DNA of 6,414 nucleotides from NCBI GenBank assembly GCA_030146505.1, contig JASLCO010000404.1:1-6414 (forward strand), written 5' to 3'. Of this stretch, positions 1 through 5,558 are shown piece after piece (the first letter of the stretch is position 1; each line of letters starts with the position of its first letter). Source of the stretch: Moraxellaceae bacterium. Lineage in GTDB: Bacteria > Pseudomonadota > Gammaproteobacteria > Pseudomonadales > Moraxellaceae. A program made the position numbers and the translations under genes. Under the pieces are notes generated by a model. The model was not told the DNA's origin. It searched no databases and worked only from the letters and a program-made list of their open reading frames with translations.

Positions 1-86
1 CGTCACTTTATGACGCTGGGTGGAAAATAAAAAGGCCGGCAATATAGCCCGCCTTTTTATTTTCCACCCAGCGTCATAAAGTGACG
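1..86. repeat. Large near-perfect palindrome (36-bp arms, 14-nt centre)
   Basis: Positions 1-36 are the exact reverse complement of 51-86. The 14-nt centre (CGGCAATATAGCCC) adds one C-C mismatch and three more pairs (38-40 with 47-49), leaving an AATATA loop. Each arm also holds a smaller inverted repeat, CGTCA-CTTTA-TGACG (1-15) and its mirror (72-86); on the right this extends to GCGTCA/TGACGC (71-87). The left edge of the window cuts the structure at its outermost visible pair, so it may be longer. The perfect outer arms exceed what a terminator needs. It could be a terminator extended by an inverted duplication, a miniature palindromic repeat element, or a cruciform-forming site. Which of these is not decided by the sequence. 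Confidence 0.9.
29..63. terminator. Bidirectional rho-independent terminator core inside the palindrome
   Basis: An A5 run and GGC-C-GGC (29-40) pair with GCC-C-GCC and a T5 run (47-58) around an AATATA loop, and the right side continues as TTTTTATTTT (54-63). The GC-rich stem followed by a T tract is typical of intrinsic termination. Because the structure is symmetrical, the minus strand reads the same way, so it could stop transcripts from both sides. It most likely ends a gene lying to the left of the window and shields the pilA promoter from read-through. The upstream gene is not visible, so this role is inferred. Confidence 0.65.
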
Positions 87-130
87 CTTTTTGTCAGCCC
101 CAAAAGCAATATGGATCGCCTCCTTTCAGT

Positions 131-150
131 CTCCCCCCCCTGCAAACAGG
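131..150. repeat. C8 homopolymer and adjacent short inverted repeat upstream of the pilA promoter
   Basis: Positions 133-140 are eight consecutive C residues. They run into CCTG-CAAA-CAGG (139-150), a 4-bp inverted repeat with a 4-nt spacer. The pair sits about 16-30 bp upstream of the GG of the -24 promoter element. The location would suit an activator or bending-protein site, and the C tract could vary in length by slippage. Neither role is demonstrated. Confidence 0.4.
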
Positions 151-164
151 CACATGGCTTGTCT

Positions 165-180
165 TGGCACCAAAGCTGCA
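165..180 (+). promoter_or_regulatory. Predicted sigma-54 (RpoN) promoter of pilA
   Basis: The sequence TTGGCACCAAAGCTGCA (164-180) matches the -24/-12 consensus TGGCAC(G)-N4-TTGCA closely. The invariant GG (166-167) and GC (178-179) are separated by exactly ten bases, the required geometry. Transcription would start about 12 bases after the GC, near position 191, giving a leader of roughly 70 nt. Type IVa major pilin genes of Pseudomonas and relatives are known to be transcribed by RpoN with the PilS-PilR two-component system, which fits. No PilR site was assigned with confidence. Confidence 0.8.
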
Positions 181-248
181 TTAGCCTTTCCAGCGCTTTT
201 TGCCATCCGCAAAAGCATGCTCGAGCGTGACAACAAAACAATTCCCTT

Positions 249-255
249 GAGGAGA
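249..255 (+). promoter_or_regulatory. Strong ribosome binding site of pilA
   Basis: GAGGAGA lies six bases before ATG 262, an excellent Shine-Dalgarno match. It fixes the start that gives the short six-residue type IV prepilin leader, rather than the longer open frame reaching back to about position 91. An in-frame ATG at 268 would leave only a four-residue leader and is less well spaced. Confidence 0.85.
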
Positions 256-261
256 TACACC

Positions 262-678
262 ATGAAAATGCAAAAGGGTTTCACCCTTATCGAACTGATG
301 ATCGTGGTTGCGATCATCGGCATCTTGGCAGCCATTGCCCTGCCCGCTTATCAGGACTACGTTGTGAAGTCCCAGGCTGCCGGCGCGCTGGCCGAAATCA
401 CCCCGGGCAAGACCCAGTTCGAGGCTGCCCTGAACCAGGGTAAGACCCCGTCCTTGGCTGCCGCCTCCGAAGGCTTCATCGGTATTACCTCCAGTGGTGG
501 CAGCTACTGCACCGTAAGCCTGCAGGCCTCTAATGCCGGTATCGATTGCACGACCAAGGGCGGCAACGCAACCAAGTTCAACGGCAAGGCCATCCACCTC
601 AACCGCAGCAGCGATGGCCTCTGGGAATGCAAGACCGACCTGGATGCCAAGTACCGTCCGGGCAAGTGCAGCGCATAA
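262..678 (+). CDS. pilA: Type IVa major pilin precursor PilA
   Basis: This 138-residue prepilin is the structural subunit of a type IV pilus, the retractile fibre used for twitching motility, adhesion and DNA uptake. The leader MKMQKG ends in the Gly required for PilD cleavage. The mature protein starts with FTLIELMIVVAIIGILAAIA, with Glu at mature position 5 and a hydrophobic helix of about 25 residues that serves as membrane anchor and filament core. Mature length is 132 residues. Four cysteines at precursor positions 83, 96, 123 and 136 could form two disulfides. The last pair, in a W-x-C ... D-x-K-x-x-P-x-x-C setting, resembles the C-terminal disulfide loop of Pseudomonas-type pilins. The gene has its own sigma-54 promoter and terminator, as expected for an abundant subunit expressed separately from the assembly genes. 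A minor pilin is possible but less likely given these signals. Confidence 0.95.
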   Translation: MKMQKGFTLIELMIVVAIIGILAAIALPAYQDYVVKSQAAGALAEITPGKTQFEAALNQGKTPSLAAASEGFIGITSSGGSYCTVSLQASNAGIDCTTKGGNATKFNGKAIHLNRSSDGLWECKTDLDAKYRPGKCSA

Positions 679-699
679 CAATATTTTGCTGCACTCTTC

Positions 700-737
700 A
701 AAAAGGGCGGATGCTTGGCATCCGCCCTTTTTGTTAT
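700..737 (+). terminator. Rho-independent terminator of pilA
   Basis: AAAAAGGGCGGATGC (700-714) pairs perfectly with 718-732 around a TTG loop. This gives a 15-bp stem ending in T5, followed by GTTATT. It begins 21 bases after the pilA stop codon. Such a stable hairpin should separate pilA from pilB transcription. The A5/T5 base of the stem means it could also act weakly on the opposite strand. Confidence 0.92.
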
Positions 738-945
738 TGCAAGCAAGAACCCTTTTTTCAGGTAGTCCAGCCTGCGCCTTTGGCAAATATATCTCCAAGG
801 ATCGTCGACAAGCACAGCTCAAGATAAATGCCGTAATCCCGAACCAGAATCCAAAGCCATTACGCTTGTGAGGGAATGGCATGCTGTTGTTCAATGGCAT
901 GGCCGGTTTCAAACCACCTGAATTCAGCATGCCTTGGAGGGCAGC
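738..945. other. Non-coding gap between pilA terminator and pilB; no promoter recognised
   Basis: About 210 bases hold no convincing gene. If the pilA terminator is effective, a pilB promoter should lie here. I found no good sigma-70 pair of boxes and no sigma-54 site with GG-N10-GC spacing. TTGGCA at 780-785 has no matching -10 box. AATGGCATG occurs twice in direct orientation (875-883 and 893-901), 18 bases apart. In-frame ATGs at 876 and 894 could extend pilB upstream, but the encoded residues (a cysteine-rich stretch) do not look like a PilB N-terminus. Confidence 0.5.
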
Positions 946-949
946 AGGA
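946..949 (+). promoter_or_regulatory. Ribosome binding site choosing the pilB start
   Basis: AGGA lies four bases before ATG 954, and a longer GGAGGG (936-941) lies twelve bases before it. The upstream in-frame ATGs at 876 and 894 are not supported by family length. The start at 954 gives 569 residues, close to the usual PilB length. Confidence 0.55.
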
Positions 950-953
950 AACC

Positions 954-2663
954 ATGTCAGCCACCCCCAACCTGGGCGGACTCGCCCGCCAACTTGTACA
1001 GCAAGGCGTGCTCACTGAAACTGCGGCCGCCCAAGCCTGGCAAGCAGCGCAAAAGGAACAAATCCCCTTCATCAGCTACCTGAGCCAGAACAAGGTAATC
1101 AAGGCAGCCACATTGGCTGCAGTGGTGGCCCACGAGTTCGGCGACCCCTTGTTTGACCTGGACGGCCTTGACCCCGACTCCATTCCACAAGCGGCCATAG
1201 ACGAAAAGATTGTCCGCAAATACAACGCCCTGCCCATCCACAAGCGTGGCAACCGCATTTTCCTCGCCATCAGCGACCCCACCCGCATGGATGCCGTGGA
1301 TGCCTTCCGTTTCAACACAGGCTCCAATATCGACACCGTGGTAGTGGAAGAGGACAAGCTGCTCAAGCTCATCGAGCGCATACTCGAGGGCAAGAGCAAC
1401 AGCTCCATGGACGGCCTGGATGCCGACCTGGAAGACGTAGACATTTCCGGTGGCGACGAAGAAGCCAAGGAAGACGGAGGCACCAGCAGTGCCGAAGACG
1501 ATGCCCCCATCGTCCGCTACATCAACAAGATCCTGCTCGACGCCATCAAGGGCGGTGCTTCCGACCTGCACTTCGAGCCTTATGAAAAGGCCTACCGTAT
1601 ACGTTTCCGTGTAGATGGCGTCTTGCGCGAAGTGGCCAAGCCACCCGTGAACATGGCCGGCAAGATGGCCGCCCGCCTCAAGGTGATGTCGCAGATGGAC
1701 ATATCCGAACGCCGCATCCCGCAGGACGGCCGCATCAAGCTCAAGCTCTCCAAGACCCGCGCCATCGACTTCCGTGTCAATTCCCTGCCCACCCTGTTTG
1801 GCGAAAAGCTTTGCTTGCGTATCCTGGACCCGTCCAGCGCCATGCTGGGCATTGACGCACTGGGCTATGAGCCTGAGCAGAAGCGCCTTTTCATGGAGGC
1901 ACTGGAAAAACCGCAGGGCATGCTGCTCATTACCGGCCCTACGGGCTCAGGCAAAACCGTATCCCTTTATACCGGCCTCAACATCCTCAACACCGAGGAA
2001 ACCAATATTTCCACGGCGGAAGACCCGGTGGAAATCAATCTGGAAGGCATCAATCAGGTCAATGTGAACGTGAAGGTCGGACTGACCTTCGCCTCGGCAC
2101 TCAAGGCCTTCCTGCGCCAGGACCCCGACGTGATCATGCTGGGGGAAATCCGTGACCTGGAAACCGCCGAAATCGCGGTCAAGGCAGCACAGACCGGCCA
2201 TATGGTGCTGTCCACCCTGCATACCAACTCGGCACCGGAAACGCTAACCCGTTTGCGGAATATGGGCGTGCCTTCCTTCAATATCGCCACATCGGTGAAC
2301 CTGGTAATTGCCCAACGTCTCGCGCGCAGGCTGTGTGCCAACTGCAAGCGCCCGGTGGACATTCCGAAACAGAGTTTGCTAGAAATGGGTTTTACCGAGG
2401 CTGATCTGGCCACGGGCTTTGCCATCTACGAGCCGGTCGGCTGCGACCAGTGCCGTGATGGTTACAAAGGGCGCTTGGGGGTCTATGAAGTCATGAAAGT
2501 CACCCCGACCATTGCCCGCATCATCATGGAAGACGGCAACTCCATTGTGATTGCCGACCAGGCCAAAAAGGAAGGCTTTCCTGACCTTCGCCGCTCCGGC
2601 CTCATCAAGGTCATGAGCGGGTTGACCAGCTTGCAGGAAATCAACCGCGTCACCAGCGAATAA
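954..2663 (+). CDS. pilB: Type IV pilus extension ATPase PilB
   Basis: PilB is the hexameric cytoplasmic ATPase that drives pilin polymerisation through the PilC platform (GspE/PilB/PulE family). The 569-residue product has an N-terminal MshEN/T2SSE_N region (about 1-145), an acidic low-complexity linker (about 152-183) and the C-terminal ATPase. Visible motifs are Walker A GPTGSGKT (328-335), Asp box STAEDP (353-358), Walker B DPDVIMLGE (390-398) and His box TGHMVLSTLHTN (414-425). A four-cysteine zinc motif, C461-x2-C464 and C497-x2-C500, is typical of PilB and GspE and absent from PilT retraction ATPases, so this is the extension motor. A GspE of type II secretion is unlikely given the pilin and pilD neighbours. 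The stop lies 23 bases before pilC, so the two are probably co-transcribed. Confidence 0.97.
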   Translation: MSATPNLGGLARQLVQQGVLTETAAAQAWQAAQKEQIPFISYLSQNKVIKAATLAAVVAHEFGDPLFDLDGLDPDSIPQAAIDEKIVRKYNALPIHKRGNRIFLAISDPTRMDAVDAFRFNTGSNIDTVVVEEDKLLKLIERILEGKSNSSMDGLDADLEDVDISGGDEEAKEDGGTSSAEDDAPIVRYINKILLDAIKGGASDLHFEPYEKAYRIRFRVDGVLREVAKPPVNMAGKMAARLKVMSQMDISERRIPQDGRIKLKLSKTRAIDFRVNSLPTLFGEKLCLRILDPSSAMLGIDALGYEPEQKRLFMEALEKPQGMLLITGPTGSGKTVSLYTGLNILNTEETNISTAEDPVEINLEGINQVNVNVKVGLTFASALKAFLRQDPDVIMLGEIRDLETAEIAVKAAQTGHMVLSTLHTNSAPETLTRLRNMGVPSFNIATSVNLVIAQRLARRLCANCKRPVDIPKQSLLEMGFTEADLATGFAIYEPVGCDQCRDGYKGRLGVYEVMKVTPTIARIIMEDGNSIVIADQAKKEGFPDLRRSGLIKVMSGLTSLQEINRVTSE

Positions 2664-2686
2664 TCCCGGGCTCAAGAAGAAGAATC

Positions 2687-3913
2687 ATGGCGACCAAAAC
2701 GGAACAGATACTGACCTTTTCCTATGAAGGCACCGACCGCCGCGGCCAGAAGGTCAAGGGCGAAGTCAACAGCAAGAACATGGCCCTGGCCAAGGCACAG
2801 TTGCGCAAACAGGGCATCAATGCGCAAAAGGTCTACAAGAAGCGCGGCGCCCTTCTGGGAGGCATGGGCAAGAAAAAGATCACCACGACAGACATCGCCA
2901 TCTTTACCCGCCAGCTCGCCACCATGATGCGCGCCGGCGTGCCCATGGTGCAGTCCTTCGAGATCGTGGCGGACGGTCTGGAAAACCCTTCCATGAAAGA
3001 GGTCGTACTGGGCCTCAAGGCTGACGTTGAAGGAGGCAACAGCCTGGCCAGTGCACTGCACAAATATCCGGACCAGTTTGACGATCTTTATTGCAGCCTG
3101 GTGAGCTCAGGTGAGCAGGCCGGTGCACTGGAAACCATGCTGGACCGTGTGGCCATCTACAAGGAAAAGAGCGAATTGCTCAAGATGAAGATCAAGAAGG
3201 CCATGAAATACCCGATCACCGTGATCTGCGTGGCCCTGATCGTGACCGTGATCCTGCTGCTCAAGGTCGTACCGGTTTTCAAGGAGCTCTTTGCCGGCTT
3301 TGGTGCCGAACTCCCGGCCTTCACCCAAATGGTGGTCAACCTATCTGAATGGGTACAGCAATACTGGTTCATTGCCCTTGGCGGCATCATGGGCATATCC
3401 GTTGGCTTTGTTGAAGGCAAGAAACGCAGCGAAGCATTTGCCAATTATCTGGATCGACTGACATTGAAGCTGCCTGTTGTTGGAGACCTGGCCTACAAGG
3501 CCACGGTTGCCCGCTTTTGCCGCACGCTATCAACCACCTTTGCCGCCGGCGTTCCCCTGATTGACGCACTGGTGTCCTGTGCTGGCGCTGCCGGCAATGT
3601 GGTTTATCGCGATGCCATCCTGAAAATCCGTGATGACGTAGCCACCGGCCAGCAACTGGGCTTTTCCATGCGCCAGACCGGTATTTTTCCCTCCATGGCA
3701 CTGCAGATGGTGGCCATCGGTGAAGAGTCAGGTGCACTGGATGCCATGCTGGACAAAGTCGCCACCTACTTCGAGCAAGAAGTGGACAATGCCGTGGATG
3801 GACTCACGGCCATGATGGAACCCCTGATCATGGCTTTCCTGGGTGTGGTGGTAGGCGGCCTCGTGGTTGCCATGTACCTTCCAATATTCGCGATGGGCAA
3901 TATTGTCGGATGA
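2687..3913 (+). CDS. pilC: Type IV pilus inner-membrane platform protein PilC
   Basis: PilC is the polytopic inner-membrane protein on which PilB acts to insert pilin subunits (GspF/PilC family). The 408-residue length is typical. Two homologous T2SSF domains are visible, about 72-195 and 275-397, each carrying the repeated motif with GE-x-(S/A)-G-A-L-x-x-ML (142-152 and 345-355). Likely membrane helices are at about 176-196, 225-243 and 377-402. A soluble N-terminal region with a basic, lysine-rich stretch (about 48-64) precedes the first domain. The ribosome binding site before ATG 2687 is weak (AAGAAGAAG), so translation may depend partly on ribosomes leaving pilB. The stop codon overlaps the pilD start. 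Confidence 0.96.
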   Translation: MATKTEQILTFSYEGTDRRGQKVKGEVNSKNMALAKAQLRKQGINAQKVYKKRGALLGGMGKKKITTTDIAIFTRQLATMMRAGVPMVQSFEIVADGLENPSMKEVVLGLKADVEGGNSLASALHKYPDQFDDLYCSLVSSGEQAGALETMLDRVAIYKEKSELLKMKIKKAMKYPITVICVALIVTVILLLKVVPVFKELFAGFGAELPAFTQMVVNLSEWVQQYWFIALGGIMGISVGFVEGKKRSEAFANYLDRLTLKLPVVGDLAYKATVARFCRTLSTTFAAGVPLIDALVSCAGAAGNVVYRDAILKIRDDVATGQQLGFSMRQTGIFPSMALQMVAIGEESGALDAMLDKVATYFEQEVDNAVDGLTAMMEPLIMAFLGVVVGGLVVAMYLPIFAMGNIVG

Positions 3914-4761
3914 TGATGGCTGAACTTTTGATAACAAGCCCCCTCTTCGCAGGGGGCTGCGTTTTTCTGCTGGGACTGTTTGTCGGCAGCTTTCTCAATG
4001 TGGTGGCCTATCGCCTCCCCCTCATGATGGAACGGCAATGGCAGGCCGAAATCGCTGAACTCCGTAATGAGCCGCTTGCGGAATCGCCGCGCTTCAACCT
4101 GATGCTGCCACGTTCACGTTGCCCGCATTGCGGACATCAGATCAAGGCTATTGAAAACATACCCGTACTTAGTTGGCTGGCGCTCAAGGGACGTTGCAGC
4201 GCCTGCAAGACCCCTATCAGCCCACGCTACCCTATGGTGGAACTGGCAACGGCACTGCTCTCGCTGCTGGTTTTTCTGGTACTTGGCCCCACGGCAAAAG
4301 CCATGGCGGCCCTGCCTCTGACTTGGGCGCTTGTGAGCCTTACCCTGATTGATTTTGACACCCAACTCCTGCCCGACAGCATCACCTTGCCCCTGCTCTG
4401 GGCTGGCCTCTTGCTCAATATGCAGGGACTGTTCGTCTCGCTACCTTCTGCCGTGCTGGGCGCCGCCTTCGGCTATCTCTCCTTGTGGTTGGTGTACTGG
4501 CTCTTCAAGCTCACCACCGGCAAGGAAGGCATGGGCTATGGCGACTTCAAGCTGCTGGCCGCGCTGGGTGCCTGGCTGGGCGTGCTGGCACTGCCCGTCA
4601 TCATCCTGTTGTCATCGGTGGTGGGAGCCGTCATCGGCCTGGGCTATCTGGCGGTACGCCGGAAAAGCGCACCCTTTGCCTTTGGTCCCTATATCGCCAT
4701 TGCAGGCTTTATTGCTCTGCTCTGGGGGGCGCCGCTGATGAAGTGGTATCTCGGCCAATGA
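3910..4761 (+). CDS. pilD: Prepilin leader peptidase / N-methyltransferase PilD
   Basis: PilD is the bifunctional membrane aspartic protease (peptidase family A24) that cleaves the PilA leader after Gly and methylates the exposed Phe. The product has 283 residues. The N-terminal methyltransferase domain starts with GLFVGSFLNVVAYRLP (22-37) and carries the zinc-binding cysteines C71-x2-C74 and C96-x2-C99. The peptidase domain has the two catalytic aspartates, D148 in LTLIDFD and D212 in GMGYGDFK, and the conserved FGPYIAIAGF near the C-terminus. Several hydrophobic helices follow residue 110. Three consecutive ATG codons (3910, 3913, 3916) are possible starts. The first overlaps the pilC stop by 4 bp and has no good ribosome binding site, suggesting translational coupling. 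Codons 10-16 encode a terminator-like hairpin, listed separately. Confidence 0.97.
   Translation: MMMAELLITSPLFAGGCVFLLGLFVGSFLNVVAYRLPLMMERQWQAEIAELRNEPLAESPRFNLMLPRSRCPHCGHQIKAIENIPVLSWLALKGRCSACKTPISPRYPMVELATALLSLLVFLVLGPTAKAMAALPLTWALVSLTLIDFDTQLLPDSITLPLLWAGLLLNMQGLFVSLPSAVLGAAFGYLSLWLVYWLFKLTTGKEGMGYGDFKLLAALGAWLGVLALPVIILLSSVVGAVIGLGYLAVRRKSAPFAFGPYIAIAGFIALLWGAPLMKWYLGQ
3937..3966 (+). terminator. Possible intragenic terminator or attenuator hairpin in pilD 5' end
   Basis: AGCCCCCT (3937-3944) pairs perfectly with AGGGGGCT (3951-3958) around a CTTCGC loop, and T5 (3962-3966) follows after three bases. The stem is seven G-C pairs out of eight. It lies about 25 bases inside pilD, at the boundary between pilBC and pilD-coaE-yacG. 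When ribosomes translate pilC and pilD efficiently the hairpin would be disrupted; when they do not, transcription might end here. It may also be a coincidence of Pro and Gly codons. The short T run makes it a weak candidate. Confidence 0.35.
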
Positions 4762-5360
4762 GCCGCCTTGTCATCGGCCTCACCGGAGGCATAGGCAGCG
4801 GCAAGTCCATGGCCACGGACTATCTGCAAACGCGAGGCATCACCATTGTCGACGCCGACCTTGCCGCGCGCGTCATCGTCGAGCCCGGCGAGCCGGCGCT
4901 TGAAGACATTGTCAGCGCCTTTGGCGAAGCCATCCTGCAGGCGGATGGCACCCTGAACCGCGCAGCCCTGCGTGGCATCGTCTTTGCCGACCCCATGCAG
5001 CGCAAGCGCCTGGAGACCATCACCCATCCGCGCATTGCCCAGGAAATCCTGCGCCAGCTTTCTGTCAGCCTCTCGCCCTACGCCGTGCTGGTCTCTCCCT
5101 TGCTGTTTGAAAGCGGCCAGCATCGCTTTGCACAGCGCACCCTGCTCATTGATGCGCCGGAAGCGGCGCAGCGCCAGCGTGCCGCCGCACGCGACAAGGT
5201 CAGCGAGGAGCAGATTATCGCCATCATGGCCGTACAGATGAGCCGTGAAGAGCGCCGCAAGCGAGCTGACGACATTGTGATGAACGATGGTGAACTGGCC
5301 CACCTGCATGCCGCACTGGAGCCACTGCATCAGGACTACCTCAGGCTGGCCCGGACATGA
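4758..5360 (+). CDS. coaE: Dephospho-CoA kinase CoaE
   Basis: CoaE phosphorylates the ribose 3' hydroxyl of dephospho-coenzyme A with ATP, the last step of coenzyme A synthesis, in the cytoplasm. The 200-residue length is normal. The P-loop GLTGGIGSGKS is at residues 7-17, followed by IVDADLAARV (30-39) containing the conserved DAD of the CoA-binding region. THPRI (89-93), PLLFE (114-118), the arginine-rich lid (about 139-168) and ADDIVMNDG (170-178) are all family hallmarks. The start overlaps the pilD stop by 4 bp and the stop overlaps the yacG start by 4 bp, with no clear ribosome binding site at either junction. Its place next to pilus genes is an old gene-order link rather than a functional one. 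Confidence 0.97.
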   Translation: MSRLVIGLTGGIGSGKSMATDYLQTRGITIVDADLAARVIVEPGEPALEDIVSAFGEAILQADGTLNRAALRGIVFADPMQRKRLETITHPRIAQEILRQLSVSLSPYAVLVSPLLFESGQHRFAQRTLLIDAPEAAQRQRAAARDKVSEEQIIAIMAVQMSREERRKRADDIVMNDGELAHLHAALEPLHQDYLRLART

Positions 5361-5551
5361 GCACGGAAAAAGCCAGTCTGCCGGTGGTGAACTGCCCTCA
5401 TTGCGGCAAGCCGGTGAAATGGCAGGCCAGCGAAAAATTCCGGCCCTTCTGCAGTGAGCGCTGCAAGCTGATTGATCTGGGCGCCTGGGCTGATGAATCC
5501 CACCGCATTCCCGGTGACACGCAAACGCTGCCGGAAGACAGCGAAGACTGA
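5357..5551 (+). CDS. yacG: DNA gyrase inhibitor YacG (zinc-binding)
   Basis: This 64-residue protein belongs to the YacG family of small zinc proteins. Escherichia coli YacG binds the GyrB C-terminal region and blocks DNA binding by gyrase. The zinc ligands are C13-x2-C16 and C32-x3-C36 in NCPHCGKPVKW and FRPFCSERCKLIDLG. The conserved W-A-D/E-E and the Y/H-R-I-P tail (HRIP, 49-52) follow, then an acidic C-terminus. Length and motif spacing match the family. The start overlaps coaE by 4 bp. In E. coli and many betaproteobacteria zapD lies between coaE and yacG; here there is no room for it. The gene ends 7 bases before the convergent mutT-like gene. Confidence 0.95.
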   Translation: MSTEKASLPVVNCPHCGKPVKWQASEKFRPFCSERCKLIDLGAWADESHRIPGDTQTLPEDSED

Positions 5552-5558
5552 ATCCCTC

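Noticed and set aside
92..95. TGTC as a possible PilR contact site
   Set aside because: Four bases are far too common to support an assignment without conservation data.
91..261. N-terminal extension of pilA back to an ATG near 109 or the GTG/TTG-type start at 91
   Set aside because: It would bury the six-residue prepilin leader and overlap the sigma-54 promoter; the strong ribosome binding site at 249-255 fixes the start at 262.
780..829. Possible sigma-70 promoter (TTGGCA or TCGACA with GATAAA) before pilB
   Set aside because: TTGGCA has no -10 box at 16-18 bases, and TCGACA to GATAAA is only about 12 bases apart.
877..891. Possible second sigma-54 site (TGGCATGCTGTTGTT) before pilB
   Set aside because: The -12 position lacks GC at the required ten-base spacing from GG.
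181..930. 249-codon minus-strand open frame across pilA and the gap behind it
   Set aside because: Most of it is antisense to the certain pilA gene and its terminator. It has no ribosome binding site or recognisable domain and looks like a by-product of GC-rich codon use.
876..953. N-terminal extension of pilB to ATG 876 or 894
   Set aside because: The extra residues are cysteine-rich and unlike PilB; the start at 954 has its own AGGA and gives the family length.
957..1571. 204-codon minus-strand open frame inside pilB
   Set aside because: Antisense shadow of pilB with no motifs; the plus-strand frame is unmistakable.
4485..4757. Upstream extension of coaE into pilD
   Set aside because: The extension is an out-of-frame reading of pilD; CoaE proteins begin a few residues before the P-loop, matching ATG 4758.
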